33,354 bases of DNA, from contig JAFULN010000036.1 of the NCBI GenBank assembly GCA_017473335.1, positions 1-33,354 on the forward strand, written 5' to 3'. Positions 14,977 to 23,051 of the stretch are shown piece by piece. The notes below the pieces were generated by a model that was not told where the DNA came from, did not search any database, and saw nothing but the letters and a program-made list of their open reading frames with translations. Numbering within the stretch: position 1 is the stretch's first letter; each line of letters opens with the position of its first letter. The translations under genes and the position numbers were made by a program. The stretch is from Erysipelotrichaceae bacterium. GTDB taxonomy: Bacteria; Bacillota_I; Bacilli_A; Erysipelotrichales; Erysipelotrichaceae.

Positions 14977-15297
14977 ATGTCTATTCGTAAAATATTAAAC
15001 GGTACAGTACCTATTTCGTGGTTTAATCAAGGAAAAGCCGGAAAAATTTTTGGGGCTGTACGAAAAGAAGGACCAAAAGTTGTGATTAAAAACAATGTGC
15101 CTGAATGTGTGCTGATGTCTCCAGAAGAATATCTTCGATTTGCGGATGAGATTGAAGAAGCTCGACTGTTGAAAATGGCTGTACAAAGAATGGCCAAGTT
15201 TGATCCAAATGAAACTATTCCTGCTTCAGAGGTTTATGCACGATTTAATATCAGCCAAGATGAAATCAACGCGATGGATGAGGTTGAATTTGAGTAA
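14977..15297 (+). CDS. Type II antitoxin, Phd/YefM family (operon 2)
   Basis: A 106-residue antitoxin-like protein. MSIRKILNGTVPISWFNQGKAGKIFGAVRKEGPKVVIKNN and ECVLMSPEEYLRFADEIEEARLL match the Phd/YefM layout: DNA-binding N-terminal domain with the VVIKNNVPECVLMSPEEY strand pair, then toxin-wrapping helices. The RBS is GAGGTGA 5 bp before the ATG. Its stop overlaps the start of a RelE-type frame by one base (TAATG). The antitoxin is intact although its toxin partner carries a nonsense codon, so it may now act only as a DNA-binding protein. Confidence 0.88.
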   Translation: MSIRKILNGTVPISWFNQGKAGKIFGAVRKEGPKVVIKNNVPECVLMSPEEYLRFADEIEEARLLKMAVQRMAKFDPNETIPASEVYARFNISQDEINAMDEVEFE

Positions 15298-15629
15298 TGG
15301 TATGGAGAATTGAGTTCATACCAGAAGCTTAAAAGGATTTTGAGTCTCTTGATGGAAGTCAGAGGAAACTTGTTGTTAAAGCTTTAAATAGGGTCTCTAT
15401 CAATCCTTTGCCAGAACAACAAGGAGGATACGAAAAAACTCTTGGCAATCATTCTGATACAAAACTTCATGGATTTTTAAAAATCAAACTGCGTACAAGT
15501 GGAATCAGAATTGTCTATCAACTGATAGAAGTAAACGGTATTATGTTGATTATTGTGATTGGTATGAGAGTAGATAACGAAGTATATGACTTGGTAGATA
15601 AAAGAATAAAAAAGAATTCATTGAAATAA
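15297..15629 (+). pseudogene. RelE-family toxin gene with nonsense codon 12
   Basis: From ATG 15297 the frame reads MVWRIEFIPEA, then TAA at 15330-15332, then KDFESLDGSQRKLVVKAL and on through GGYEKTLGNH, LHGFLKIKLRTSGIRIVYQL and IIVIGMRVDNEVYDLVDKR to a normal stop. The full 110-codon frame matches the RelE mRNA interferase pattern in length and motif order, with only the one stop. A single base change from a lysine, glutamate or glutamine codon (AAA, GAA or CAA) explains it. There is no in-frame ATG with an RBS soon after the stop. Position and one-base overlap with the antitoxin show it was the toxin of this pair. Confidence 0.85.
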
Positions 15630-15660
15630 AAGATGAACAATATTGATGAAAGGAACACAA

Positions 15661-15685
15661 AACTGTCTTTTGACAGTTTTATTTT
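15661..15685 (+). terminator. Terminator of toxin-antitoxin operon 2
   Basis: AACTGTC-TTTT-GACAGTT followed by TTATTTTTC. The stem is the same as in the terminators at 14881 and 16298. Confidence 0.9.
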
Positions 15686-15686
15686 T

Positions 15687-15715
15687 CTTACATTTCTTAT
15701 TGTGTGTGTTATAAT
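15687..15715 (+). promoter_or_regulatory. Promoter of the membrane protein gene at 15739
   Basis: CTTACA at 15687-15692 and TATAAT at 15710-15715 are 17 bp apart. Confidence 0.5.
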
Positions 15716-15738
15716 CAGTGTAGAAAGAGGGAATACTT

Positions 15739-16290
15739 ATGAAAAAGATGTTTTATCGCTATGTGTTCAATGAGATGATTTTTCATTTGATGCTAAGTCT
15801 CTTTCTTGTAACTGTGAGTGCATTCTATGGTCAGAAAGTGACCTTGTTGATGGTTCTTTTTCCTGTGTTTGCAGGATATGTGGTGTATACGATTTTTGTG
15901 GTAGTCACATGGCTTCTTCATATTCGCAGTTATTTTAATAAAACTGGGGAACATGATGTTAGAATGGTCATGATTCGTAATGCACTGTTTACTGAAAAAG
16001 AAGTAATTGCGTGCTGTCATCGTAAAATGGTTCGTATGAAATACACTGAAATCAAATCAGCTGTACATGATGGTGTCTTTAAAGGGGCTGTAAAACGTTA
16101 TTCAGAGAATGTATCTGATCGTATTCGTTTAAAAGGAAAAGAGAAACGTATTATGATAGGTGTTTCTAAGAATGAATGTTCAGAAGATATTCTGAATTGG
16201 ATTTTGATTAAGAATCCATATTGTGATGTAAAATTTGAAAATATTCAAAAGAAACATGTGACATTAGAAGATTTAAGAAAATATGCATAA
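15739..16290 (+). CDS. Membrane protein with cytoplasmic C-terminal domain
   Basis: A 183-residue protein with two membrane spans (about 14-30 and 36-60: MLSLFLVTVSAFYG and VLFPVFAGYVVYTIFVVVTWLL) and a 115-residue soluble part. The soluble part (EIKSAVHDGVFKGAVKRYSENVSDRIRLKGKEKRIMIG) has the strand-rich look of YcxB-like or PH-type domains, which commonly follow a membrane hairpin; this is a weak resemblance. RBS GAAAGAGGG precedes the ATG. It is a single-gene unit between its own promoter and terminator. It directly precedes the BlaI/BlaR1-type operon, but there is no overlap to link them. Confidence 0.7.
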   Translation: MKKMFYRYVFNEMIFHLMLSLFLVTVSAFYGQKVTLLMVLFPVFAGYVVYTIFVVVTWLLHIRSYFNKTGEHDVRMVMIRNALFTEKEVIACCHRKMVRMKYTEIKSAVHDGVFKGAVKRYSENVSDRIRLKGKEKRIMIGVSKNECSEDILNWILIKNPYCDVKFENIQKKHVTLEDLRKYA

Positions 16291-16297
16291 CTTAATA

Positions 16298-16321
16298 AAC
16301 TGTCTTTTTGACAGTTTTTTC
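16298..16321 (+). terminator. Terminator after the membrane protein gene
   Basis: AACTGTC-TTTTT-GACAGTT followed by TTTTC. It is the third use of this stem within 1.5 kb. Confidence 0.9.
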
Positions 16322-16329
16322 TTTACATA

Positions 16330-16382
16330 TTGACAACCAGGTCTATTAACGATAGACTGTAATTGATCTATAGATAATAGAC
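16330..16382 (+). promoter_or_regulatory. Promoter and dyad operator of the BlaI/BlaR1-type operon
   Basis: TTGACA at 16330-16335 and TAGACT at 16353-16358 are 17 bp apart. GTCTAT-taacg-ATAGAC at 16341-16357 is a perfect dyad across the spacer and -10. A second palindrome ATCTATAGAT lies at 16366-16375, and one more ATAGAC half-site at 16377-16382. This is a multi-half-site operator for the repressor encoded just downstream (inference). The half-site differs from the TACA/TGTA type known for staphylococcal BlaI/MecI. Confidence 0.75.
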
Positions 16383-16396
16383 CCTGGAGGTGGATT

Positions 16397-16759
16397 ATGG
16401 AAGAAATGAAGCTAGGAGTTGTGGAATCGCAGTTTGCACAGATTGTATGGGACAATGAACCTCTGACATCTGGTGAACTGGTTAAGCTTTGTGAGGCACA
16501 GTTGAAATGGAAGAAATCAACAACGTATACAGTATTAAAGAAACTGTGTGAACGTGGTTTTTTCATCAACAACAATGGATTAGTGACTTCATTGATTTCT
16601 AGAGATGAATATGATTCACTTCGTTCTGAGAAGTTTATAGAAGATGCATTTGAAGGTTCACTTCCTGCCTTTATTGCAGCGTTTACAAAGCGTAAACCAT
16701 TGTCTAAAAAAGAAGTCCAGGAAATCTTGGATATGATAGAGGGAGCTGATCAGAGATGA
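16397..16759 (+). CDS. BlaI/MecI-family transcriptional repressor
   Basis: A 120-residue winged-helix repressor. The N-terminal domain reads VESQFAQIVWDNEPLTSGELVKL then KWKKSTTYTVLKKLCERGF, the recognition helix and wing region of BlaI/MecI proteins. The C-terminal dimerisation helices follow (PAFIAAFTKRKPLSKKEVQEILDMIE). In the known systems the partner protease triggers cleavage of the repressor at an Asn-Phe bond; an exact match to that site is not seen here (AFTKRK region is nearest). RBS GGAGGTGG. The stop overlaps the BlaR1-type gene in ATGA. Palindromes upstream are its probable binding sites. Confidence 0.93.
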   Translation: MEEMKLGVVESQFAQIVWDNEPLTSGELVKLCEAQLKWKKSTTYTVLKKLCERGFFINNNGLVTSLISRDEYDSLRSEKFIEDAFEGSLPAFIAAFTKRKPLSKKEVQEILDMIEGADQR

Positions 16760-19700
16760 AGGAACTGTTCTTACAGATTGCGAATATGAGTATCACTGCA
16801 TCATGGATTGTTTTAGTGATTGCATTGATACGCTTTGTGTTTAAGAATGCACCAAAATCCATGATTTGTTTCTTATGGGTGTTTGTAGCGATTCGTTTGA
16901 TCGTGCCTTTCTCGTTTGAGAGTGCATTAAGTTTGATACCATCGACCTCAATGATTCCAAATGAAATCATTGAGACAGTTCCAGATTCAACTATAAATGT
17001 TCAAACACCATCAAATAATGAGGGGCAGGTCATTATTCCTAATCAGGAGAATATAGAACTTAATGCTCCTGTAGGTGATTCAAATATTCAGCCAGACACA
17101 AGACTCACATGGATGGATGTTCTGCCTTGGGTATGGATGTCTGGAATGTTTGTGATGGCAGGTTATGCAATCTACAGCTATCTAAAAATTGTGCATCAGG
17201 TACAGGCATCTTTGAATACAGAAGGGAATATCTGGATTTGTGATGATTTGTCGTCACCGTTTATTCTTGGAATGTTGAATCCGAAAATCTATGTACCTTC
17301 GTATTTGAATGAAACAGAATTAAAATATGTACTAGCTCATGAAAGAGCTCATCTTAAGCGTTTAGATCACTGGTGGAAACCCCTAGGCTATATTTTGTTG
17401 ACAATCTACTGGTTTAATCCAGTGATTTGGGTTGCGTATTTCTTGTTGTGCAGTGATATTGAGATGGCATGTGATGAAAAAGTCATTAAGACACTAGGCG
17501 ATCAAAACAAGATTGAATATTCAAAGACATTGTTGTCATGCAGTGTGCCAAGAAACATGATTCTGGCTTGTCCTTTAGCATTTGGAGAAGTCAGTGTGAA
17601 ACAGCGAGTGAAGTCAGTATTAAACTACAAGAAGCCAGCATTTTGGGTGCTTGTCTGTGCACTTGTTGTATGTGTGGCAGTGCCTGTATTTTTCTTAAGC
17701 GATCCAAAATACAAAGTGCCTGAAAAGGTACGTGTGATATGTTTAGAAGATGGAATGACATTTGATTTAACGCAGGATCATGAAAGAGAACTGCTGGCAA
17801 ATCTGATGGAGCTTTCGTATACAGAAAGTCAGCTGCCATGGGATTATGAATATCAGTTTGAATTGGATGGATCAGTCTATGAAGTGATAACAGAAAGTGA
17901 ACTGATTCGTATTCGAAAAGATGGCAAGTATTTCAGCAGGATGGAAGATAATGCGTTATTGAATGATTATTTGATGATGTTTGGTGAATATCCTGAAACA
18001 GTAAGTGATGAAAAAGTAACGCTAAAATCATCAGATCAGATGAGAAAAGTTACAATGACTGATTTAAGTTCGAAAAAGACATATTCCATTGATCAGTGGA
18101 CAGAAACGATTGTATCATGGTTTGAAAATGATACGGTCAAGGTGATGGATGCAGACTTACAAACTTATTTGAACAAACAAAGTACACTTGTAGATGGCAA
18201 TGCACTTTTCCTGTCTTTATCATTGTGTGATGCTTCTGGTAATGAATTATCTTCATTTGAGTTGTTTGAAGAGGGTAATCTCATCGCGATGGATGGAAAA
18301 CTGGCAGTGATTGAAAAAGATACAGAATTCTTGAAAGAGTATCTGGAACCTTGGTGTGAAGACTGCACAATCAGTGCAGGAAATACAGATGCTTTTGTAT
18401 CGGATCCAGAAGTCATTGAATTGCTGGGGTTTGATCCGATGCAGGCAGATAATATGAAGGCTCTAGGTAAAGTAGGAGGCATGGGTGTTGAGTCTGACAA
18501 TGCGACTTATCAAAGTGTCTATGTTTATGGGTATTACATGGAACTTCAGAATGGAAGACTGCGCATCATTAAGACACAGACAGGTGAATCTCATGTGTTC
18601 AGTCAGCCGAGTGATTTCATTGCGTTAGCTTCATATTCTACCTGTGATGGATATGCGGGATATGTTTATGGATTAACTTCAAGTGGAGAAGTTTATAGGA
18701 TTTATACAGATCATTATCATAATTACTGGGATGGTCAATTTGAATACACTTTTGAAGAAGGCTTAAGTGAAGTTTTAAGACCTTTTGGTTTAAAGGAAAA
18801 GGTTGTAGCTTTAGCACTGAAAGATGATACAGATCCTTATACAACGTGTTGTGGATTTACAGTGTATGGAGTAGATAGTGAAGGAAGAATGAGAACACTT
18901 TCTAGTTTTAAAGCAGGCAACAGCTATGAAGGAAATGAACGTAAGGATATTCATCCATACACAGATTTCCTGCGAGTAGAAACTGAACGTGGCAGAACAC
19001 CTCATCCAATGGGAACAGAAGAAGCTCCAGTAACTTATCTGTTGTTTATGGAAGATGGAAGCGCAATGCTCGGGTATGATTATGGTACATTTGATTTGCG
19101 TTGGGACAATGAATTCTTAACCTACAACAATGAAATTCTGAAGTTTACTCGTATCGTGACTGAAATCAATATAGAATACAATGAGGGGAATGTCTTCCTG
19201 ATTGATGATGAGCAGCGTATTTTCTATCTGATGATTGATGAAAGTGATGGCGAAGAAATCGAACTGACGTATATGGGTGAAATGGAAACGCTGATTTTTG
19301 AAGTCAATGAAAAGGGTAATCAGATTTGTAGAGGCATCAAACGTACAGATGACACAACGATAGATGTAGCTTCTAAGTATACAAATTTCACTTATTTGTC
19401 GGATGTATCGAAACTAGAAGATCAAGTGGCTAATGGAGAAGCTTCTGTAAACACTGTGGAAATATGGGATATTATTTTGCACGGAAATGAAGAATGGGTA
19501 TATTTTGGAGCACAGAATCCAAGTGATAATTTTGATGTGGCATTGCCTGCAGGTACACTTTCTGAATTTAGAAAAGGTGATGTAGTGGAAGTAATCTATA
19601 CAACACGTGAAGTTCCTGTGGATCATAAAACACGCATAGAATATCAGCTGTTATCGATTAAAAAAACAGAAGGACTATATGAAAAGTCACATACTTTCTC

Positions 19701-20040
19701 TGAAATTGTTGGGTTTAAACCTGTAAGCATTAAAATAGAACAGCATTCACTTTCAGGAACTGAAGTAATCGTGATGGATTCAATGAATGAAATTCAATCT
19801 TTTATAAAGAGGATGGATGAAGTTCTTGTTTATGAAGATTTTGTAGAACAATTTGGTGCTGGAGGCTCTTCATATGTTGTTGTGCTGACTGGTAAACAAG
19901 GCGAAACGATTGAAATTAAGAGTGATTTAATAGTTCGTGTGATGGATTCATCAGGATCAGAAAAATTCTATGGACCTCATCGTACTGCAACAAACAACAA
20001 AGATTATTCTGCTGTTTTGTATAAGCTGTTTGTAGAATAA
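16756..20040 (+). CDS. BlaR1/MecR1-type M56 sensor protease with very long extracytoplasmic domain
   Basis: A 1094-residue membrane protein. Spans lie at about 10-30, 36-54, 122-142, 208-232 and 295-315. The zinc protease motif HERAH is at 195-199 inside YVLAHERAHLKRLDHWW, and DIEMACDEKVI at 234-244 supplies the third ligand region. This is the peptidase M56 unit of BlaR1/MecR1. Known BlaR1 proteins are about 600 residues with a penicillin-binding sensor at the end. Here about 780 residues follow the last span; no S-x-x-K plus K-T-G set was seen. They are acidic and strand-rich, and the segments at about 316-415, 420-550 and 990-1094 look like variants of one domain (impression only). Ligand and target genes are unknown. 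Confidence 0.88.
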   Translation: MKELFLQIANMSITASWIVLVIALIRFVFKNAPKSMICFLWVFVAIRLIVPFSFESALSLIPSTSMIPNEIIETVPDSTINVQTPSNNEGQVIIPNQENIELNAPVGDSNIQPDTRLTWMDVLPWVWMSGMFVMAGYAIYSYLKIVHQVQASLNTEGNIWICDDLSSPFILGMLNPKIYVPSYLNETELKYVLAHERAHLKRLDHWWKPLGYILLTIYWFNPVIWVAYFLLCSDIEMACDEKVIKTLGDQNKIEYSKTLLSCSVPRNMILACPLAFGEVSVKQRVKSVLNYKKPAFWVLVCALVVCVAVPVFFLSDPKYKVPEKVRVICLEDGMTFDLTQDHERELLANLMELSYTESQLPWDYEYQFELDGSVYEVITESELIRIRKDGKYFSRMEDNALLNDYLMMFGEYPETVSDEKVTLKSSDQMRKVTMTDLSSKKTYSIDQWTETIVSWFENDTVKVMDADLQTYLNKQSTLVDGNALFLSLSLCDASGNELSSFELFEEGNLIAMDGKLAVIEKDTEFLKEYLEPWCEDCTISAGNTDAFVSDPEVIELLGFDPMQADNMKALGKVGGMGVESDNATYQSVYVYGYYMELQNGRLRIIKTQTGESHVFSQPSDFIALASYSTCDGYAGYVYGLTSSGEVYRIYTDHYHNYWDGQFEYTFEEGLSEVLRPFGLKEKVVALALKDDTDPYTTCCGFTVYGVDSEGRMRTLSSFKAGNSYEGNERKDIHPYTDFLRVETERGRTPHPMGTEEAPVTYLLFMEDGSAMLGYDYGTFDLRWDNEFLTYNNEILKFTRIVTEINIEYNEGNVFLIDDEQRIFYLMIDESDGEEIELTYMGEMETLIFEVNEKGNQICRGIKRTDDTTIDVASKYTNFTYLSDVSKLEDQVANGEASVNTVEIWDIILHGNEEWVYFGAQNPSDNFDVALPAGTLSEFRKGDVVEVIYTTREVPVDHKTRIEYQLLSIKKTEGLYEKSHTFSEIVGFKPVSIKIEQHSLSGTEVIVMDSMNEIQSFIKRMDEVLVYEDFVEQFGAGGSSYVVVLTGKQGETIEIKSDLIVRVMDSSGSEKFYGPHRTATNNKDYSAVLYKLFVE

Positions 20041-20083
20041 GACTAAGGTCATTTGCCTGCTGGTGAATGGCTTTAGTCTTTTA
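20039..20083 (+). terminator. Terminator of the BlaI/BlaR1-type operon
   Basis: AAGACTAA at 20039-20046 pairs with TTAGTCTT at 20073-20080, with an inner helix GGTCATT/AATGGCT (allowing G-U pairs), followed by TTTTA. Confidence 0.8.
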
Positions 20084-20090
20084 TATTGGG

Positions 20091-20104
20091 ATTTCCTAGG
20101 AAAT
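20091..20104. promoter_or_regulatory. 14-bp perfect palindrome upstream of hflX
   Basis: ATTTCCTAGGAAAT is a perfect 14-bp palindrome located 18 bp before the -35 box of the hflX promoter. It is a candidate regulator site. Confidence 0.4.
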
Positions 20105-20122
20105 AACGAAATAAAACATAAA

Positions 20123-20152
20123 TTGAAAAAGTGAGAGTTATAAGGATATAAT
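20123..20152 (+). promoter_or_regulatory. Promoter of hflX
   Basis: TTGAAA at 20123-20128 and TATAAT at 20147-20152 are 18 bp apart. Confidence 0.65.
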
Positions 20153-20169
20153 AAGGATAGAAATGAGGA

Positions 20170-21426
20170 ATGGGTTTGAGAAAAGGAATCATATCAGGAT
20201 GTAATGAATCCTTTCGTACTTGGAATGTACGTGAAGTATTGGAAGAGTGCAAAGGTCTTGCGGAAGCCTGTGAAATAGAAATAGTAGATGAACTGATTCA
20301 GAATCTGGATCATATGGATCGCAGTACATGTTTAGGCAGTGGGAAAATCATAGAACTGAAAGAACGTGTTGAAGTTCAAGAGGCAGATTGTGTGGTCTTT
20401 TTTCATGATTTGAGTGCAGGACAGGTTCAGGCAATTCAGGATATTCTGGATTGTGAAGTGATTGATCGTACAACTTTAATTCTGGAGTTGTTTTCAAGAC
20501 GAGCACGTACAAAAGAAGCACAGCTTCAAGTAGAGATGGCACGCTTGAATTATCTTTTGCCGAAGATGTCTCAGAAAGATCTTGATTCTGACCAACAAAG
20601 AGGCGGATCTGGTGTAAAAAACAGAGGTAAGGGTGAAGGACGTTTGCAGTTGATGCAGCGTGGTGTCAAAAAGAAAATCAGCGTAGTAAAGAAGGAACTT
20701 GAAGCACTTAGAAAACAGGAAGAACTCAGATCAGAGAAGCGCATGGCTTCTTCTCTAAAACGTGTGGCTCTAGTTGGATATACCAATGCAGGCAAAAGTT
20801 CGCTGATGAATGCGCTGTTAGAGATGCAGAATGCTTCTGAAGAAAAGAAAGTGTTTGAAAAGGACATGTTGTTTGCGACATTGGACACGAGTACTCGACG
20901 TTTGAAGCTGCCCAGTGGAAAGTCGTTCTTGTTGTCAGATACGGTTGGATTTGTGAGTTATTTGCCGCATTCTTTGATACAGGCATTTCAGAGTACGCTG
21001 GATGCAGCGCGTGAGGCGGATCTATTAATACAGGTGGTAGATGGCAGTTCACCTTTAAAAGAGAGTCAAATGGAAATTACAGAGAAAACCCTGAAAGAGA
21101 TTGGTGCTGGAAATATTGAAATTATCACTATTTTTAATAAGTGTGATTTGATGGATGAACTGGATGAACATCATTTGTGTATCAGTACAAAAGAGAAGAT
21201 TGGACTAGATGTTCTTTTAAATGAAATTGAAGGTCGTTTATTTGATCGAAGCGTTACTATCAAAGGTATACTTCCTTATAAACAGATGAGATTCATGAGT
21301 GTACTGTGTGAAAATGCAGATGTAAAAGAAGTAGAACATCTTGAAGAGGGTATTTTGTTAGAAATCACAGGTTCAAAAGAGATTGCAGAGATGTTTCAAA
21401 AGGTGAAGCTTAACTTAAATTGTTAA
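20170..21426 (+). CDS. hflX: HflX ribosome-associated GTPase
   Basis: A 418-residue GTPase of the HflX family, which splits or rescues stalled ribosomes. The N-terminal HflX domain includes GSGKIIELKERV and the family sequence ARTKEAQLQVEMARLNYLLP. The glycine-rich loop is present as GGSGVKNRGKGEGRLQL; most relatives have NRGPGETQLE, so the segment is changed in a way that removes the usual GET. The G domain has the P-loop GYTNAGKS at 203-210, DTVGFVSYLPH at 257-267 and NKCDLMD. ATG 20170 lies only one base after GAGG; TTG 20176 in the same frame has better spacing and may be the true start. Single-gene unit with its own promoter and terminator. Confidence 0.93.
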   Translation: MGLRKGIISGCNESFRTWNVREVLEECKGLAEACEIEIVDELIQNLDHMDRSTCLGSGKIIELKERVEVQEADCVVFFHDLSAGQVQAIQDILDCEVIDRTTLILELFSRRARTKEAQLQVEMARLNYLLPKMSQKDLDSDQQRGGSGVKNRGKGEGRLQLMQRGVKKKISVVKKELEALRKQEELRSEKRMASSLKRVALVGYTNAGKSSLMNALLEMQNASEEKKVFEKDMLFATLDTSTRRLKLPSGKSFLLSDTVGFVSYLPHSLIQAFQSTLDAAREADLLIQVVDGSSPLKESQMEITEKTLKEIGAGNIEIITIFNKCDLMDELDEHHLCISTKEKIGLDVLLNEIEGRLFDRSVTIKGILPYKQMRFMSVLCENADVKEVEHLEEGILLEITGSKEIAEMFQKVKLNLNC

Positions 21427-21434
21427 GCTTTTTT
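21406..21434 (+). terminator. Terminator of hflX
   Basis: AAGCTTAAC and GTTAAGCTT form a perfect 9-bp stem around TTAAATT, followed by TTTT. It covers the hflX stop codon. Confidence 0.9.
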
Positions 21435-21503
21435 CTTGATTGCTATAATTTTTAGAAAAAATGAAAATAGTTTAGGAAAACGTTTTACTGAACTTTGATT
21501 TTA

Positions 21504-21535
21504 TTGAGGACAGATGTTTTAGAATGTGTTATAAT
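21504..21535 (+). promoter_or_regulatory. Probable malQ promoter
   Basis: TATAAT at 21530-21535 is clear. The best -35 candidate, TTGAGG at 21504-21509, is 20 bp upstream, so the -35 assignment is weak. Confidence 0.4.
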
Positions 21536-21563
21536 TTGTGAGAAATTTAAGGAGTCGAATTCT

Positions 21564-23006
21564 ATGAGACAGGCAGGTATGTTAATGCCGATCCAATCTT
21601 TGCCAAATAGATTTGGGATTGGTGATTTTGGTCCAAAAAGTTATGAATTTGCAGATTTACTCAAAAAGACAGGGATGAAGATTTGGCAGATCCTTCCCTT
21701 GAATCCTCTGGGATATGGAAATAGTCCTTATCAGCCTTATTCTTCAAAGGCAATGGATGAATGTTACATCTCTTTGGAGTTGCTTGAAAAAGAAGGTTTA
21801 GTAAAAAGAGTTCCTTCTTTTAGAAAAGATGAAAAGACTGTGAACTATGAAGAAGTTCGTGCTTATAAACAGCCTTATTTAAGAGAAGCTTTTTCTAATT
21901 TTAAAGAAGATAAGGAATATCGTGCTTTTGTACAGCAGCCTTGGGTGTATACATATGCGGTCTTTTTAACGTTGAAAAAGGCAAATGGCATGCAGTGCTG
22001 GAATGATTGGCCATCTGATGCTAAACAGTGGATTCATACACGTGATGAAAATGTAATTCAGGCTTATGAAGAAGATATTCGTTATGAAATGTTTATTCAG
22101 TTTACATTATATAAGCAGTGGAAGAATCTGAAGAAATACGTTAATAAAAAGGGAATTCAGATTTTAGGGGATGTTCCTTTCTATGTAGGTATTGATTCTG
22201 AAGATGTATGGTCAAATCAGAAGAGTTTCTTGTTGGATTCTGATGGACGTCCTACATTTATTGCAGGTGTTCCACCTGATTATTTCAGTGCGACTGGTCA
22301 GCGCTGGGGGAATCCAATTTATAATTGGGATTATCTGAAAGAAAATAAGTTTGATTTCTGGATGGATCGTCTTGCGTATAGTGGCGAATTATTTGATATT
22401 ATTCGTATTGACCATTTCCGTGCATTTGATACGTATTGGAAGATTCCTTCATGGTGTCCGACAGCTGTAGAGGGTGCATGGATTGAAGCTCCTGGCTATG
22501 AGTTGTTTGATGAACTGTTTAGAAGATATCCTGAAATCAATATCGTGGCAGAAGACTTGGGAGATTTAAGACCGGAAGTCATTACTCTAAGAGATCATTA
22601 TCATTTCAAGGGAATGCGCGTTGTTCAGTTTACATTTAATTCTAAGTATATGCCTGAAGATCCCGAGAACCTGATTATTTATACAGGAACTCACGATAAC
22701 CAGACAATTCGTGGATGGGTTGCAGAACAGAGTGATTCGGAAAAAGTGCGTATTCGCAAATATTTCAAGAAAAATAACTATCGCTATCCAGTGTTGAGTG
22801 AGAATTTCATTGCGTATTCAATGGATTCGAAGGCTGAATATGCGATTATTCCGATGTGTGATGTATTGAATCTGACAGAAAAGGCAAGACTGAATACACC
22901 AGGTACAGTCGGTTATCCAAACTGGGCATGGCGTATGACTGGATTTGGAAAATTTGAAGAGAAGATCAGCTTTTTGAAAAAGTGTGTTCGTAATTCTGGA
23001 CGTTAG
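21564..23006 (+). CDS. malQ: 4-alpha-glucanotransferase (amylomaltase)
   Basis: A 480-residue cytoplasmic GH77 enzyme that transfers maltooligosaccharide units between alpha-1,4-glucans. Visible signatures are LPNRFGIGDFGPKSYEF, WQILPLNPLGYGNSPYQPYS, GDVPFYVGIDSEDVW, the nucleophile region IRIDHFRAFDTYW, the acid/base region VAEDLGDLRPEV, and the third carboxylate in YTGTHDNQTIRGW. Length and motif order are complete. ATG 21564 is chosen because AAGGAG lies 9 bp upstream; the frame is open further up but without an RBS. No glycogen or maltodextrin genes are adjacent, so it is a stand-alone unit. Confidence 0.96.
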   Translation: MRQAGMLMPIQSLPNRFGIGDFGPKSYEFADLLKKTGMKIWQILPLNPLGYGNSPYQPYSSKAMDECYISLELLEKEGLVKRVPSFRKDEKTVNYEEVRAYKQPYLREAFSNFKEDKEYRAFVQQPWVYTYAVFLTLKKANGMQCWNDWPSDAKQWIHTRDENVIQAYEEDIRYEMFIQFTLYKQWKNLKKYVNKKGIQILGDVPFYVGIDSEDVWSNQKSFLLDSDGRPTFIAGVPPDYFSATGQRWGNPIYNWDYLKENKFDFWMDRLAYSGELFDIIRIDHFRAFDTYWKIPSWCPTAVEGAWIEAPGYELFDELFRRYPEINIVAEDLGDLRPEVITLRDHYHFKGMRVVQFTFNSKYMPEDPENLIIYTGTHDNQTIRGWVAEQSDSEKVRIRKYFKKNNYRYPVLSENFIAYSMDSKAEYAIIPMCDVLNLTEKARLNTPGTVGYPNWAWRMTGFGKFEEKISFLKKCVRNSGR

Positions 23007-23027
23007 CCTGCAGTTTGCAGGCTTTTC
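23005..23027 (+). terminator. Terminator of malQ
   Basis: GCCTGCA-GTT-TGCAGGC is a perfect 7-bp stem followed by TTTTCT. The malQ stop lies at its 5' base. Confidence 0.85.
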
Positions 23028-23051
23028 TGATTGTAAGAAAGGAGTGATTGG

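Noticed and set aside
15297-15629. Programmed readthrough of the TAA in the RelE-type toxin
   Set aside because: There is no readthrough context or structured element after the stop; a simple nonsense mutation is more economical.
21475-21488. CcpA cre site upstream of malQ
   Set aside because: GGAAAACGTTTTAC matches the cre consensus with three mismatches at conserved positions. This is too weak to call.
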